DNA from: Microcella frigidaquae
GTDB taxonomy: Bacteria > Actinomycetota > Actinomycetes > Actinomycetales > Microbacteriaceae
Direction of reading: 5' to 3'
DNA: 64,000 nt
NCBI RefSeq assembly: GCF_014200395.1
Contig: NZ_JACHBS010000001.1
Location: forward strand, 2,232,001-2,296,000
Position 1 is the first letter of the stretch. Every line of letters starts with the position of its first letter. Shown here piece by piece: positions 24,948 through 34,301 of this stretch. The position numbers and the translations under genes are program-made. Below the pieces are notes generated by a model that saw only the letters and a list, made by a program, of their open reading frames with translations, was not told where the DNA came from and did not search any database.

Positions 24948-25217
24948 TCAGCGCGGTGGGAGAAGCAGCAGCGCGCGGCGCTGCCACTGTCGCTCGCGCA
25001 GGGCGGTCGAGCGCTTGAGCTGTGCTCGACGCTCCCGTTCGGCCCGGTCGTCGAGCAGGCGCGGGCGCCGGCTCCACGCGACGAGCGCGACGCCGACGCG
25101 CAGCGCGATGCGGTCGACGAGCCCGACCCGTCCAGGGACGGGCCGCGGTCGCGGCGGGACGCCCGCCGGACTCGGCGGGTGCTGCGCGGTGGTGACCGCG
25201 CGGGTGATGGTGGTCAT
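24948..25217 (-). CDS. small basic protein, function unknown
   Basis: An 89-residue protein, Pro-rich at the N-terminus, then a moderately hydrophobic RIALRVGVALVAW segment and an Arg-rich tail (about 20 Arg in total). ATG at 25217 is chosen because GAGGAG lies 8 nt upstream; the frame stays open to 25295 but has no comparable site. Two adjacent hairpins and a 21-codon ORF lie upstream on the same strand. It may be membrane-attached through the central segment. I do not recognise the family. Confidence 0.6.
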   Translation of the reverse strand: MTTITRAVTTAQHPPSPAGVPPRPRPVPGRVGLVDRIALRVGVALVAWSRRPRLLDDRAERERRAQLKRSTALRERQWQRRALLLLPPR

Positions 25218-25248
25218 GACAGAACTCCTCAGCGTGATTCGGGGGGCG

Positions 25249-25283
25249 CGCGCACGAATGTGCGCGTCGAAGCAGGGCTTCGA
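25249..25283 (-). promoter_or_regulatory. two abutting hairpins in the leader of the 89-aa gene
   Basis: TCGAAGC-AGG-GCTTCGA (25267-25283) and CGCGCAC-GAAT-GTGCGCG (25249-25266) are perfect 7-bp stems placed end to end between a microprotein ORF and the start of the 89-residue gene. Confidence 0.6.
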
Positions 25284-25332
25284 GAGCGTCGCCACCGGAT
25301 GAGCGGGTGGCGTCAGCGGCGCTGCGACCCGA

Positions 25333-25398
25333 TCAGGCGGTGAGGACGCCGACGAAGCCGGCGGTGGTGGGGATCATCCCCAGGGTGATGGTGAACAC
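25333..25398 (-). CDS. 21-aa hydrophobic microprotein or leader peptide
   Basis: GTG at 25398 opens a 21-codon frame ending at TGA 25333-25335. A perfect Shine-Dalgarno AAGGAGG (complement of 25405-25411) sits 6 nt upstream, among the best in this window. The peptide starts MFTITLGMIPTTAG and is hydrophobic with no charged residue, so it could be a small membrane peptide or a ribosome-stalling leader. It precedes the two hairpins and the 89-residue gene on the same strand. Confidence 0.55.
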   Translation of the reverse strand: MFTITLGMIPTTAGFVGVLTA

Positions 25399-25513
25399 GC
25401 TCGGCCTCCTTTCCTTGTTCGGCGCCCGAGAAACCTAGCCGCCCACGGACCGGTCGCGCAACCGTGCATCCCGGGCGTGTCGCAGATGGTGACCGATTCG
25501 TTACTGTGGCGGG

Positions 25514-25942
25514 GTGATGCCCGCAGAGCCTTCCGACCCCGAAGCGGTGTCCCAGGCGCCCGGCCGCCTCGCCCGCACGGCCCGTGCGCTCGCCCTGCCG
25601 ATCGGCGTGGTCGACCTCGCGAGCGGTTCGATGCTGCTCGCGCTCGCGAGCGGGCTCGGACTCGTAGCGCCACCGCTGCTCGGCGGGTTCGGCACCGCCC
25701 TCGCGGTCGGCATTGCGGGCGCTCTGACGCTCGGGTTCGCCCGAGCTCTGCTCGCCGCCGGGCTGACCCTCACGATCGTGGTCTCGGTCGCCCGTGTGGT
25801 GTCGATCGTCGGCCAGGTGCTCGTGCTGCTCTCGCAGACGGGCGTCGCGGCGGTGGTGATCGCGGCGATCATGAGCCTCGTGCTGACGATCGGCCTGCTC
25901 GTCGTGCTCTGGCTCCCGGTCGTGCTCGCCCGCCGACGCTGA
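25514..25942 (+). CDS. small membrane protein, function unknown
   Basis: A 142-residue protein with a polar head (MMPAEPSDPEAVSQAPGRL) and four hydrophobic segments, ending in the basic string LARRR. GTG 25514 and ATG 25517 are both possible starts; there is no clear ribosome site, and a short leader from a TACTGT-like -10 element (25502-25507) is possible. No motif identifies a family. It is divergent from the microprotein gene and 56 nt upstream of the oxidoreductase gene. Confidence 0.6.
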   Translation: MMPAEPSDPEAVSQAPGRLARTARALALPIGVVDLASGSMLLALASGLGLVAPPLLGGFGTALAVGIAGALTLGFARALLAAGLTLTIVVSVARVVSIVGQVLVLLSQTGVAAVVIAAIMSLVLTIGLLVVLWLPVVLARRR

Positions 25943-25998
25943 ACCCGCGCGGCGGTTCGCCGTTCCGCCTCCGTCGCTGATCGAGAATCGAGCTCACC

Positions 25999-27006
25999 AT
26001 GAGATCCGTCATCGCCGACTCCTATGGCGGCCCCGAGAAGCTGCGGGTCGTGGATGCGGAGCCGCCGCTGCCCGCCGGGGGCCAGGTGCTCGTCCGCGTC
26101 GCCGCCAGCTCGGTCAACCCGCTCGACACCCACGAGCTCACCGGCCGGCCCTACCTGGTGCGGATCGTCCGCGGTCTCCCGAGGCCGAAGCCGGCCAACC
26201 GGGCCTTGGGGTCCGACCTCGCCGGCGTCGTCGAAGCCATCGGGCCGGGAGTCACTCGACTTCGAGTCGGCGACCGCGTGCCCGGCTTCGGGCGCGCGGC
26301 CTGGAGCGACCGCGTCGTCGTCCGCGAGGAGGGTCTCGTGCTCGTCCCCGACGGGCTGCCCCTGCTCGATGCCGGCGGTGTCGGCGTCGCCGCCATCACG
26401 GCCCTGCAGGGGTTGCGGCGCGGCGGGCTGACTGGCCCGGCGACGTGGGGCCCCGGCGAGGTCGAGCCGATGCGCCCGCGCGTGCTCATCGTCGGCGCAT
26501 CCGGCGGCGTCGGCACCTTCGCCGTGCAGCTCGCCAAGCTGCTCGGCGCGCACGTCACCGCGGTCACGAGCACCCACAACGTCGAGCTCGTCGCGCGTCT
26601 CGGCGCCGACGACGTCATCGACTACACGACGACCGAGGTCACGGAGGGCATCGCGCGCTTCGAGCTGGTGCTCGAGCTCGCCGGAAGCCGACGGCGGCGC
26701 GACCTGGCGCGCATCCTCACCCCGACCGGAACGCTGATCGCGTGCGGGGCACCGCGCGGGCAGTGGCTGGGGCCGGTGGTCGGCCCGGCGTGGCTCGCGC
26801 TCGTCTCGCGGTTCTCGCGGCGCACCTACGCCTCGTTCCTCGCGAAGCGCGACACCGCCGATCTGCAGCGCCTGGCCGACTGGCTGGGGGAGGGGGCTCT
26901 GCGCGTCGTGATCGACGAGGTCTATCCGCTCGCCCGCATCGCCGAGGCCGTCGCCCACCAGCTCACCGACCACGCGCGCGGCAAGGTGCTGGTGTCGCTT
27001 CTCTGA
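25999..27006 (+). CDS. MDR-family NAD(P)-dependent oxidoreductase
   Basis: A 335-residue medium-chain dehydrogenase/reductase of the zinc-free quinone oxidoreductase-like group. The GroES-like domain begins [19 protein letters not shown] and includes [14 protein letters not shown] and [12 protein letters not shown]; the nucleotide motif is [15 protein letters not shown], which favours NADPH. The C-terminal region [10 protein letters not shown] is typical. Zinc ligands are absent. The substrate, probably an enone, quinone or aldehyde, cannot be told from sequence. It lies on the same strand as the dioxygenase gene, 59 nt downstream. Confidence 0.88.
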   Translation: MRSVIADSYGGPEKLRVVDAEPPLPAGGQVLVRVAASSVNPLDTHELTGRPYLVRIVRGLPRPKPANRALGSDLAGVVEAIGPGVTRLRVGDRVPGFGRAAWSDRVVVREEGLVLVPDGLPLLDAGGVGVAAITALQGLRRGGLTGPATWGPGEVEPMRPRVLIVGASGGVGTFAVQLAKLLGAHVTAVTSTHNVELVARLGADDVIDYTTTEVTEGIARFELVLELAGSRRRRDLARILTPTGTLIACGAPRGQWLGPVVGPAWLALVSRFSRRTYASFLAKRDTADLQRLADWLGEGALRVVIDEVYPLARIAEAVAHQLTDHARGKVLVSLL

Positions 27007-27065
27007 CGGCGGCGGCCACCTTCGCCGCGCTCGCCGATCTGACGCGGCGGCGCTAGCGTTGCGCC

Positions 27066-28049
27066 ATGAGCTCCGCCATCACCGTCCCGACCATCAGCAT
27101 CGACCGCGACCCCGCCGTCGTCGGCCGCGAGTTCGACGAGACCCTCCGCACGGTCGGCTTCTTCCAGATCGTCGACCACGGCATCGATTCCGCCGTCGCC
27201 GACGCAGCGTGGAGCATCGCGCGCGCGTTCTTCGACCTGCCTCTGGAGGACAAGCTCGCGGTCGAGCGCGCGCCCGGCGGGCTCTACGGCTACTTCCCGA
27301 TGCGCAGCGAGTCGCTCGCGGCCTCGCGCGGCGACGTCACCCCGGGCGACCTGAAGGAGTCGTTCAACATGGGGCCGGGCATCCGCCACGATCACGCGCC
27401 CGTCGACGCGACCGAGGCCGCGATCTTCACGGCGAACCTCTGGCCCGCGGCGCTGCCCGAGCTGCAGACTGCCTGGAGCGCGTACTACGCCGCGATGAGC
27501 GGCCTGGCCGACCGTCTGATGGGGATGTTCGCTCTCGGTCTCGACCTTCCCGCCGACTTCTTCGCCCGTTTCATCGACCGCAGCCCGAGCGCGCTGCGCG
27601 CCATCAACTACCCGGAGCAGACCCAGGCGCCCGAGCCCGGGCAGCTGCGCGCCGGCGCGCACACCGACTACGGGACCCTGACGATCCTGCGGCAGGAGGC
27701 CGGCCGCGCCGGGCTCGAGGTGCACGACGCGGCGACCGACGCCTGGCTGCCGATCCCGCCCGCGGAGGGTGCCCTCGTCATCAACATCGGCGACCTCATG
27801 GCCCGCTGGACGAACGACCGCTGGACCTCCACGCTGCACCGCGTCGTGAATCCGGATGCGGCGGCCGGGTCGACTGCCACCGCGAGCCAGCGCCGCCAGA
27901 GCATGCCGTTCTTCCACAATGCGAACTACTCCGCCCTCGTCGAGGCACTGCCGACCTGCGTGCCCGCGGGGGAGCGGCCGCGCTACGAGCCCGTCATGGC
28001 GGGGCCGCACCTGGCGGGCAAGACGACCCGGAGCGTCGCCGCCTCCTGA
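27066..28049 (+). CDS. isopenicillin N synthase-family 2OG-Fe(II) dioxygenase
   Basis: A 327-residue non-haem iron oxygenase of the DIOX/IPNS family. An N-terminal DIOX_N domain ([11 protein letters not shown]) precedes the double-stranded beta-helix with Fe ligands in AHTDYGTL and TLHRVVNP and the 2-oxoglutarate-binding Arg-Ser pair in [11 protein letters not shown] at 27066 follows TAGCGT (27054-27059) by 6 nt, so it is leaderless. The substrate is unknown; such enzymes are often in purine, hormone or secondary metabolism, and no biosynthetic cluster is adjacent. Confidence 0.9.
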   Translation: MSSAITVPTISIDRDPAVVGREFDETLRTVGFFQIVDHGIDSAVADAAWSIARAFFDLPLEDKLAVERAPGGLYGYFPMRSESLAASRGDVTPGDLKESFNMGPGIRHDHAPVDATEAAIFTANLWPAALPELQTAWSAYYAAMSGLADRLMGMFALGLDLPADFFARFIDRSPSALRAINYPEQTQAPEPGQLRAGAHTDYGTLTILRQEAGRAGLEVHDAATDAWLPIPPAEGALVINIGDLMARWTNDRWTSTLHRVVNPDAAAGSTATASQRRQSMPFFHNANYSALVEALPTCVPAGERPRYEPVMAGPHLAGKTTRSVAAS

Positions 28050-28092
28050 CCCGCGCCGCCGCCCGCTCGGGCGGCAGGGCCCGAGAGACCCT

Positions 28093-28144
28093 CTTTCGCA
28101 ATGTGCCTCCCGCGGCACATGCCGCACGAGGCACACTGCGAAAG
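28093..28144 (+). terminator. long-stem hairpin after the dioxygenase gene
   Basis: CTTTCGCAATGTGCCTC (28093-28109) pairs with GAGGCACACTGCGAAAG (28128-28144) with one mismatch, and the 18-nt loop contains a further GCGGC/GCCGC stem. It is 44 nt past a stop codon and could terminate transcription, but it has no U-tract and resembles the other long-armed repeats in this window. Confidence 0.5.
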
Positions 28145-28235
28145 CGCGGGCTGCCGACACCGTCAGTGTCGTGCCGGTTCACGGCTCGCGCCCCCTCTGA
28201 TCGTGCCGACCACTCGCGCCCTCTCACGCGGCCAT

Positions 28236-28282
28236 GTGTCGTCGCCTTCAAAGACAACGACGACACGCTCGCGGGGGAGAAT
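28236..28282 (+). promoter_or_regulatory. cofE promoter with inverted repeat
   Basis: A perfect 9-bp inverted repeat GTGTCGTCG (28236-28244) / CGACGACAC (28258-28266) spans the expected -35 region, and GAGAAT (28277-28282) is a -10 box 6 nt before the cofE ATG. The repeat is well placed as an operator, but no regulator is identified. The rest of 28145-28235 shows no gene. Confidence 0.55.
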
Positions 28283-28288
28283 GGGCGG

Positions 28289-29080
28289 ATGGACGAGCTG
28301 CTGGTGCGGGGCATCCCGGGTCTGCCCGAGATCGGGCCCGGCGACCCGCTGCCCGCCCTGATCGCCGGGGCGGCGCGCGATGCTGGGGTCCAGCCGGGCG
28401 ACATTCTCGCGGTGACCAGCAAGATCGTCAGCAAGGCCGAGGGGCGCATCGTGCACGCGACCGACCGCGAGCAGGCGATCACCGATGAGACCGTGCGGGT
28501 CGTCGCGACGCGCGTTCGCGCCGACGGCGGCACGACGCGCATCGTCGAGAACCGCCTCGGTCTCGTCATGGCCGCTGCGGGGGTCGACGCCAGCAACACC
28601 GTCGAGGGCACGGTGCTGCTGCTACCGCTCGACCCCGACGCGAGCGCCGCCGCGATCCGTGCTGCGGTCGAGGGCGCTGTCGGCGCGCCGATCGGTGTTG
28701 TCGTCACCGACACGGCGGGCCGCGCGTGGCGCGAAGGCCAGACCGACATCGTCATCGGCGCGAGCGGCGTGCGGCTGCTCGACGACCTCCGCGGCACCTA
28801 CGACGCGACCGGCAAGCTGCTCGAGGTCACCGCGCCCGCGGTCGGCGACGAGATCGCCGCGGCCGCCGACCTCGTCAAGGGCAAGACCTCCGGGGTGCCC
28901 GTGGCGGTCGTGCGCGGCCTCGCCCGGCTGCTCGACGACCAAGCTCCCGGGGCCCGGGCGCTCATCCGCCGGCCCGAGGATGATCTCTTCTCCCTCGGCA
29001 CCGCCGAGGCCCGGCAGGAGGGGTACGAGGCGGGATTCTCGGCTCGCGCTCCGGAAGACCGTGCAAGAGTCGAGGAATGA
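28289..29080 (+). CDS. cofE: coenzyme F420-0:L-glutamate ligase
   Basis: A 263-residue CofE, which adds gamma-linked glutamates to F420-0. It contains [32 protein letters not shown] and the central beta-rich core of the family. Mycobacterial FbiB is a fusion of this domain with an FMN-binding reductase; here only the CofE part is present, so the reductase must come from elsewhere. ATG at 28289 follows GAGAAT by 6 nt, and a longer upstream frame that crosses the dioxygenase gene is rejected. The stop overlaps the start of moxR (ATGA). Confidence 0.92.
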   Translation: MDELLVRGIPGLPEIGPGDPLPALIAGAARDAGVQPGDILAVTSKIVSKAEGRIVHATDREQAITDETVRVVATRVRADGGTTRIVENRLGLVMAAAGVDASNTVEGTVLLLPLDPDASAAAIRAAVEGAVGAPIGVVVTDTAGRAWREGQTDIVIGASGVRLLDDLRGTYDATGKLLEVTAPAVGDEIAAAADLVKGKTSGVPVAVVRGLARLLDDQAPGARALIRRPEDDLFSLGTAEARQEGYEAGFSARAPEDRARVEE

Positions 29081-30087
29081 GCATGACGACGACGTCCGCG
29101 GCCACTCCTGACTCCGCGCTGAGCGCCGAGGAGTTCGCCGAGCTCGGCGCGGGCATCCGCCGGGCGATGAACAGCGTTCTCGACGGCAAGCCCGACGCGG
29201 TGGATGCGGCGCTCACGGTCCTCCTGGCCGAAGGCCACCTGCTCATCGAGGACGTGCCCGGCGTCGGCAAGACAATGCTCGCCCGGGCCCTGGCCCGCTG
29301 TGTTGACGCGACGGTCTCGCGCATCCAGTTCACACCCGACCTGCTGCCGGCCGACATCACCGGCGTCAGCGTCTTCCGCCAGCAGCTGGGCACCTTCGAG
29401 TTCACGCCCGGTCCGGTCTTCGCCCACATCGTGATTGGCGACGAGATCAACCGCGCGAGCCCGAAGACCCAGTCGGCGCTGCTCGAGTGCATGGAGGAGC
29501 AGCAGGTCACGGTCGACGGCCGCACGCACCACCTCGAGAGCCCCTTCCTCGTCGTCGCGACGCAGAACCCCATCGAGATGGAGGGCACCTACGCCTTGCC
29601 CGAGGCGCAGCGCGACCGGTTCATGGCCCGCATCTCGATCGGCTACCCCGATGCCGAGAGCGAGGCGCTCATGGTGCGCGATCGCGAGCACGGCAGCCCC
29701 CTCGACCGCGTCGAGCCGGTCGTCGACGTCGCGGGCTTGCGCCGGATGATCGCGACCGTGCGCGAGGTCTACGTGAGCCCTGCCGTCGAGCGCTACGCCG
29801 TCGCGATCGTGCAGGCCACGCGCGACGACTCGGCCCTGCGCCTCGGCGCCAGCCCGCGCTCGACTCTGCAGCTCGTGCGCGCGAGCCGTGCGCGCGCCGC
29901 GCTCGACGGCCGCGACTTCGTGCTGCCCGACGACATCGACGCCCTCGCGACGACCGTGCTCTCGCATCGCATGGTGCTCGTGCCGCGCGCGCAGCATCCC
30001 GACGGCTCGGCGGTGCGCAGCGTCGACGAGGTCGTCGATCGCATCGTCGCCGCGACGCCCGTCCCGGTGCCGACGGCGCGCGACTAG
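29077..30087 (+). CDS. MoxR-family AAA+ ATPase
   Basis: A 336-residue MoxR ATPase, a chaperone-like protein that works with DUF58 and transglutaminase partners. Walker A is [12 protein letters not shown], Walker [11 protein letters not shown], and the sensor and lid regions include [19 protein letters not shown]. The ATG at 29077 overlaps the cofE stop; ATG 29083 has slightly better ribosome-site spacing and is an alternative. It begins the moxR / DUF58 / tgpA module, with a 9-nt gap to the next gene. Confidence 0.92.
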   Translation: MSMTTTSAATPDSALSAEEFAELGAGIRRAMNSVLDGKPDAVDAALTVLLAEGHLLIEDVPGVGKTMLARALARCVDATVSRIQFTPDLLPADITGVSVFRQQLGTFEFTPGPVFAHIVIGDEINRASPKTQSALLECMEEQQVTVDGRTHHLESPFLVVATQNPIEMEGTYALPEAQRDRFMARISIGYPDAESEALMVRDREHGSPLDRVEPVVDVAGLRRMIATVREVYVSPAVERYAVAIVQATRDDSALRLGASPRSTLQLVRASRARAALDGRDFVLPDDIDALATTVLSHRMVLVPRAQHPDGSAVRSVDEVVDRIVAATPVPVPTARD

Positions 30088-30096
30088 GGGCCCTGC

Positions 30097-31368
30097 GTGC
30101 CTCGACTGACGGCTCGCGGCATCGCGTTCCTCGTGGTCGCGGTGGGCCTCATCGCGCTCGCATACGTGCTCGAGCGGCCCGAGTTGCTGCCGATCGCGGC
30201 GATCGCAGGGGCGGCGCCCCTCATCGCGCTCGCGGCCGTGGCGAGCTCGCGGCCCCGCGTGCGGGTGGGCCGTCAGCTCGACCCGGTGGTCGCGACCGAG
30301 GGCGAGCCCGTGCAGGTGAGCGTGACCGTCAGCGGTCGGGCTCGGGCCGCCGAGTGGATCGAACACGTACCCATGGCCCCCGGCTACGCGGGCCCCGGGC
30401 GCCTGCGCGAGGTGACCGCCACGCGTCCGGGCAGTATCGGCTACCGCTACTGGCCCGCGCGGCGCGGCCTGCAGACCGTCGGGCCGCTGCTCATCGAAGA
30501 CCGCGACCCCTTCGCCCTCGCACTGCGGGTCACCGACACGCGCGCTGTTGTCGCCCAGCTCGTGCTGCCTGAGGTCACGCCGCTGCCCGCCGGCCCCGTG
30601 CCCGACCCCTCCACCGAGGCGGGGCCGCGCACGGCCCGCTCGCGTGAGCGCGCCGACGACGACGTCGTGACGCGCGAGTACCGCGACGGCGACGCCCTGC
30701 GCCGCGTGCACTGGCGCGTGACGGCGCGGCAGGGCGAGCTCATGGTGCGGCAGGGTGAGCCGCAGGCGGGTCCACACGCCCGGCTCGTGGTCGACGCGCA
30801 GTCGCTCGGGTACCTCGACGCGCGACTCGTGCGCGACGCGAGCGCCCGGTCGACGCGCACCTCCTCGAGCGCGACCTTCGAGTGGGTCGTGCGCATGGCG
30901 GCCTCGGCGGCGGTGCACCTCGCCGAGCGCGGCTACACGGTCGAGCTCGTGACGCCCACCCCCCGAGTCGCCGATGCGCCCGCCGCCGACGGCCCGGTCG
31001 GCGACGTGCTCGGTGAACTCGCTCGGCTGGCCCTCGGCGACCGTGCGGGCGACCTCGATGAGCGCTCCGCGCCCGGGGCGCCGCCCGTCGTCGCCATTGC
31101 GAGCGCGCCCGACGACCAGACGGTGCGCTGGATGCTCGCGCAGCGCTCCCCGCGCGCCCCCGCCGTCATCCTGCTCGCGGGCGCTCCCGCGCCGCACCCC
31201 GGTGAGCTCGACCCCGACCCCGTCCGCACCGCGTTCGAGCGCTCGGGCTGGACGACGGCGCGCGTGAGCATCGGGCGCACACCTGACGACGCCTGGCTCG
31301 CCCTGCTCGGCGAGCGGCACGACGCCCTGCCCGACTGGGCCATCGCGACGGGGGCGGGTCGTGGCTGA
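30097..31368 (+). CDS. DUF58 domain membrane protein
   Basis: A 423-residue protein with two N-terminal membrane segments (about residues 8-45) and a large cytosolic or surface domain. The DUF58 signature is REYRDGDALRRVHWRVTA; the segment after it resembles a von Willebrand factor A-like fold but lacks a clear MIDAS. DUF58 proteins pair with MoxR. GTG at 30097 follows moxR by 9 nt, and the stop overlaps the start of the transglutaminase gene by 8 nt, so the three are a coupled operon. Confidence 0.9.
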   Translation: MPRLTARGIAFLVVAVGLIALAYVLERPELLPIAAIAGAAPLIALAAVASSRPRVRVGRQLDPVVATEGEPVQVSVTVSGRARAAEWIEHVPMAPGYAGPGRLREVTATRPGSIGYRYWPARRGLQTVGPLLIEDRDPFALALRVTDTRAVVAQLVLPEVTPLPAGPVPDPSTEAGPRTARSRERADDDVVTREYRDGDALRRVHWRVTARQGELMVRQGEPQAGPHARLVVDAQSLGYLDARLVRDASARSTRTSSSATFEWVVRMAASAAVHLAERGYTVELVTPTPRVADAPAADGPVGDVLGELARLALGDRAGDLDERSAPGAPPVVAIASAPDDQTVRWMLAQRSPRAPAVILLAGAPAPHPGELDPDPVRTAFERSGWTTARVSIGRTPDDAWLALLGERHDALPDWAIATGAGRG

Positions 31369-33667
31369 GCGCGCTGAGGCCGCGCCGCGCGGCTCGTTCG
31401 CCCTCAGCGGCGTCGCGCTGCTCGCGGTCGCGGCGGCGGTCACGGGGTTCAGCGCGATCCTCGACGAGGGGCTCTGGGGGCCGACCGTGCTCGCCGTCGC
31501 TGCGGTCGCGGTCGCCGCGGCCGCCATCACGCGCCGGCTCGTGCGGCGCTGGGCCGCCGTCTGGGCCGCGGCCGCCGCGCTCGTCGCCGCCCTGCTCGCG
31601 CTCACGCTGCTCTTCGCGGCCGACACGGCACTGCTCGGCATCGTGCCGCTCCCCGGCACGGCGGCGCGCTTCGCCGAGCTCATCGCCGCGGGAGAGCTCT
31701 CGATCGCCGAGCAGTCGATCCCGGCGGCGGCCGACGACGGCATCCGCTTCCTCATGGCCTTGGGGCTCGCGGGCCTCGCGATCATGGTCGACGGCGTGCT
31801 CGTGCACAGTCGTCGACCCGCGTTCACCGCGGTGCCGCTGCTCGGAATCCTCGCCGTGCCGATCGTGCTCGCGCCCGGCGCCCTGCCCGTGCTCTCGGTG
31901 CTCGCGACCGCGGCCGCCTACCTGCTCGCCCTCGCGCTGCACCGCCCGGCCGCGAGCGGCGGGGCCGCCGCCGCTGGCCGTGCGATGTCTGTGGCGGCGG
32001 CGGTCCTGGTGGCAGCGCTCCTGGTCCCGCCCCTGCTACCCCCGGTTGTCGTGGGGTCAGGGCTGCCGGGGGTGGGTATTGCAGGTCTTGTTACAGGCAT
32101 CAATCCGGTGCTTGAACTCGGCAATGACCTACGACGAGATACCCCCGTCGAGGTGTTGCGCTACACGACAGACGCGGGGGGCGGACTGTACCTGACGCTG
32201 TCGCATCTTGCCGACTTCGAGGGGCAAACCGTTCAGCCCGTTGTCGGAGGAGAGGCCATCGTTCCGGGTCGAGTGGGGCCGCCGTTGTGGCTGGGTGACG
32301 ACGTTGCGACGAGAACCATCGACACAACCATTCAACTCCAAAACGTGCGGTCACGCTGGGTGCCCCTGCCGGCGGCGCCTGTTGAGATCACGGGACTCTC
32401 GGGTTCGTGGGTGGTCGACCCGCAGGGCATCACTGTCGGTGCCGTCGACGGAACGTTCCGAGGTGGAACATACGACGTCGAGAGCCTTGTCGCGGAACCA
32501 ACTCCCGAGCAATTGCGCGTTGCAACGGTCTCCGAGGAGGGACTGGACCGTTATCGTGTCCTTCCTCCTGAGCTGGAACCGTTCGTCGTTGACACCGCCG
32601 CCGCCATTGCCGCGAACGCCGAGGGACCGTCGCCCTATGACCAGGCACGAGCATTGCAACGGTTCTTCACCAGCGGCGACTTCGAGTACTCCGAGGAAGC
32701 GCCCGTTGAATTCGGGTACGACGGCACAGGGGCCGATATCGTCGCTGAATTCCTCAGGGTTCGTGCCGGGTACTGCGTGCAGTTTTCCACGGCAATGACT
32801 CTGATGGCGCGCTCCCTCGGTCTCCCCACTCGGCTCGCCGTGGGTTTCACTCCGGGAACGAGGAACCCAGAGGTTCCGGGTGAGTACGTTGTCACGACCG
32901 ACAATCTGCACTCGTGGCCAGAGATCCACTTCGATGGCATCGGCTGGGTGCGCTTCGAGCCGACGCCCTCGCGCGGCGCCACACCGGCATACGCGAGCGA
33001 CGACGTGCCGGCGCCGGGGGAGGAGCCCGCGATCGACCCCGAGACGGGCGAGCCGATCGAGCCGACGGCAGCGCCGTCGAGCCCGGCCGATCCAGCCGCC
33101 TCGGATGCCCCCGACCCCGACGCGTCCGATGCGGCCGACCCGCTCGACCTCATCGACGGCGGCTCCGACGGCACGCTCGACGGCCCGTCGGCCGGCGGCC
33201 TCGTTGCCGGGAGTGCGGATGCCCGCCCGCTCGCCGCGGCCCTGCTCGCGCTGCTCGTGCTGCTGCTCGCCGTTCCCGGGGTGTGGCGCGCGATCCGCCG
33301 CGCACACCGACGCCGCTCGCCGGATGCGCTCGACCGCTGGCGAGAGCTGCGTGACACGGCCCGCGACCTGGGGCTGGCCGCCGAGGAGACGAGCACGCCG
33401 CGCGCGCTCGCCGAGGCGTGGGCCGCGCGCTGGGTCGCGGATCCCGCCGCGCTCGCCGCGCTCGCCGCCGAGCGCGCGGCGCTCGAGCAGCGCGCCTACG
33501 CCGCCCCGCGGGGACGCGCCGCCGCCGCCGACATCGCGGTGCTGCTCGCGGCCCTCCGCGCGAGCGCGCCCCGCTGGCGCCGTGCGCTCGCGGTCGTGGC
33601 ACCGGTCTCGCTGCTCGACCGCACGCCCGCCGACGAGCGGCTGCCGGCCGCTCCGCTCGCGACCTAG
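31361..33667 (+). CDS. TgpA-like membrane transglutaminase
   Basis: A 768-residue membrane protein: about six spans in residues 15-240 (DUF3488/TgpA_N), an external domain with a transglutaminase core, a Pro/Asp-rich linker, one more span near residue 630 and a C-terminal DUF4129-like helical tail. The catalytic Cys472 is in RAGYCVQFSTAMTL, His517 in NLHSWPEI, and the acid is Glu533 in FEPTP instead of Asp. It is probably a cell-surface cross-linking or hydrolytic enzyme. The GTG start at 31361 overlaps DUF58. The middle third of the gene has distinctly lower GC (separate entry). Confidence 0.9.
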   Translation: MAERAEAAPRGSFALSGVALLAVAAAVTGFSAILDEGLWGPTVLAVAAVAVAAAAITRRLVRRWAAVWAAAAALVAALLALTLLFAADTALLGIVPLPGTAARFAELIAAGELSIAEQSIPAAADDGIRFLMALGLAGLAIMVDGVLVHSRRPAFTAVPLLGILAVPIVLAPGALPVLSVLATAAAYLLALALHRPAASGGAAAAGRAMSVAAAVLVAALLVPPLLPPVVVGSGLPGVGIAGLVTGINPVLELGNDLRRDTPVEVLRYTTDAGGGLYLTLSHLADFEGQTVQPVVGGEAIVPGRVGPPLWLGDDVATRTIDTTIQLQNVRSRWVPLPAAPVEITGLSGSWVVDPQGITVGAVDGTFRGGTYDVESLVAEPTPEQLRVATVSEEGLDRYRVLPPELEPFVVDTAAAIAANAEGPSPYDQARALQRFFTSGDFEYSEEAPVEFGYDGTGADIVAEFLRVRAGYCVQFSTAMTLMARSLGLPTRLAVGFTPGTRNPEVPGEYVVTTDNLHSWPEIHFDGIGWVRFEPTPSRGATPAYASDDVPAPGEEPAIDPETGEPIEPTAAPSSPADPAASDAPDPDASDAADPLDLIDGGSDGTLDGPSAGGLVAGSADARPLAAALLALLVLLLAVPGVWRAIRRAHRRRSPDALDRWRELRDTARDLGLAAEETSTPRALAEAWAARWVADPAALAALAAERAALEQRAYAAPRGRAAAADIAVLLAALRASAPRWRRALAVVAPVSLLDRTPADERLPAAPLAT
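31985..32945 (+). other. low-GC mosaic segment inside the transglutaminase gene
   Basis: Third positions here use A and T often (codons such as GTT, CCA, TTG, GGA, CGA), while flanking parts of the same frame are almost all G/C-ending. Hand counts give 71 of 120 G+C for 32461-32580, against 45 of 60 for 33121-33180 and 43 of 60 for 31801-31860. The edges are approximate. The frame is intact. Confidence 0.8.
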
Positions 33668-33676
33668 GCTGGCCGG

Positions 33677-34297
33677 GTGTCTGCGCGCGTCTCCCTCGTG
33701 ATCCCCGTGCGCGATGCGGCGAGCGCGAAGAGCCGGCTCGCGGGCGACGGCGGGGCCAAGGCGGATGCCCGGCGCGCCGCCCTCGCCGCCGCGATCGCCC
33801 TCGACACGGTGTCGGCGGCCCGAGGTGCGCGCGAGGTCGGCGAGCTCATCGTCGTCGGCTCGCTGCCCGAGGCGCTGCCGGGGGTGCGCGTGGTCGACGA
33901 CCCCGGCTTCGGGCTGCTCGTGGCGATCGGAGCGGGGCTCGCGGCGGCCGATCCGGCGAGCCCGACGGCCGTGTTGCTCGGCGACCTGCCGGCCCTGCAG
34001 CCCGCCGACCTCGACGCCGCGCTGGTCGCGGCGAGCGAGCACCACTGGGCCTTTGTGCCCGACGCCGAGGGCGCGGGAACGACGCTCGTCACGGCCGCCG
34101 CCGGCCTGCCGCACGCCCTGCGCTTCGGCGCGGGCTCGGCCGAGGCGCACCGCGACGCCGGCTACGTCGAGCTCGACGTTCCCGAGCGCTCGGGCCTGCG
34201 CCGCGACGTCGACACGCCCGCGCAGCTCGCCGCCCTCGCGGCGCTCGCCGCGGCGGGCGCGGTGCTGCTCGGGCCGCGCACGGCCGCCCTGCTGTAG
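33677..34297 (+). CDS. cofC: 2-phospho-L-lactate / phosphoenolpyruvate guanylyltransferase
   Basis: A 206-residue CofC/FbiD, which activates 2-phospholactate or phosphoenolpyruvate with GTP for F420 synthesis. It begins SARVSLVIPVRDAASAKSRL, the nucleotide-binding loop of this MobA-like family, and has LLGDLPALQPADLD. GTG at 33677 is 6 nt after TAGGCT (33665-33670), a -10 box whose first three bases are the stop codon of the transglutaminase gene. It can therefore be expressed independently of the module in front of it. Confidence 0.9.
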   Translation: MSARVSLVIPVRDAASAKSRLAGDGGAKADARRAALAAAIALDTVSAARGAREVGELIVVGSLPEALPGVRVVDDPGFGLLVAIGAGLAAADPASPTAVLLGDLPALQPADLDAALVAASEHHWAFVPDAEGAGTTLVTAAAGLPHALRFGAGSAEAHRDAGYVELDVPERSGLRRDVDTPAQLAALAALAAAGAVLLGPRTAALL

Positions 34298-34301
34298 CGG
34301 C

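Noticed and set aside
25333..25398. Treating the 21-codon ORF as random
   Set aside because: Kept as a feature because of the perfect Shine-Dalgarno with ideal spacing, although no protein evidence exists.
28798..31827. A long minus-strand frame opposite cofE, moxR and DUF58
   Set aside because: Antisense shadow without motifs; the plus-strand genes are recognised and coupled.
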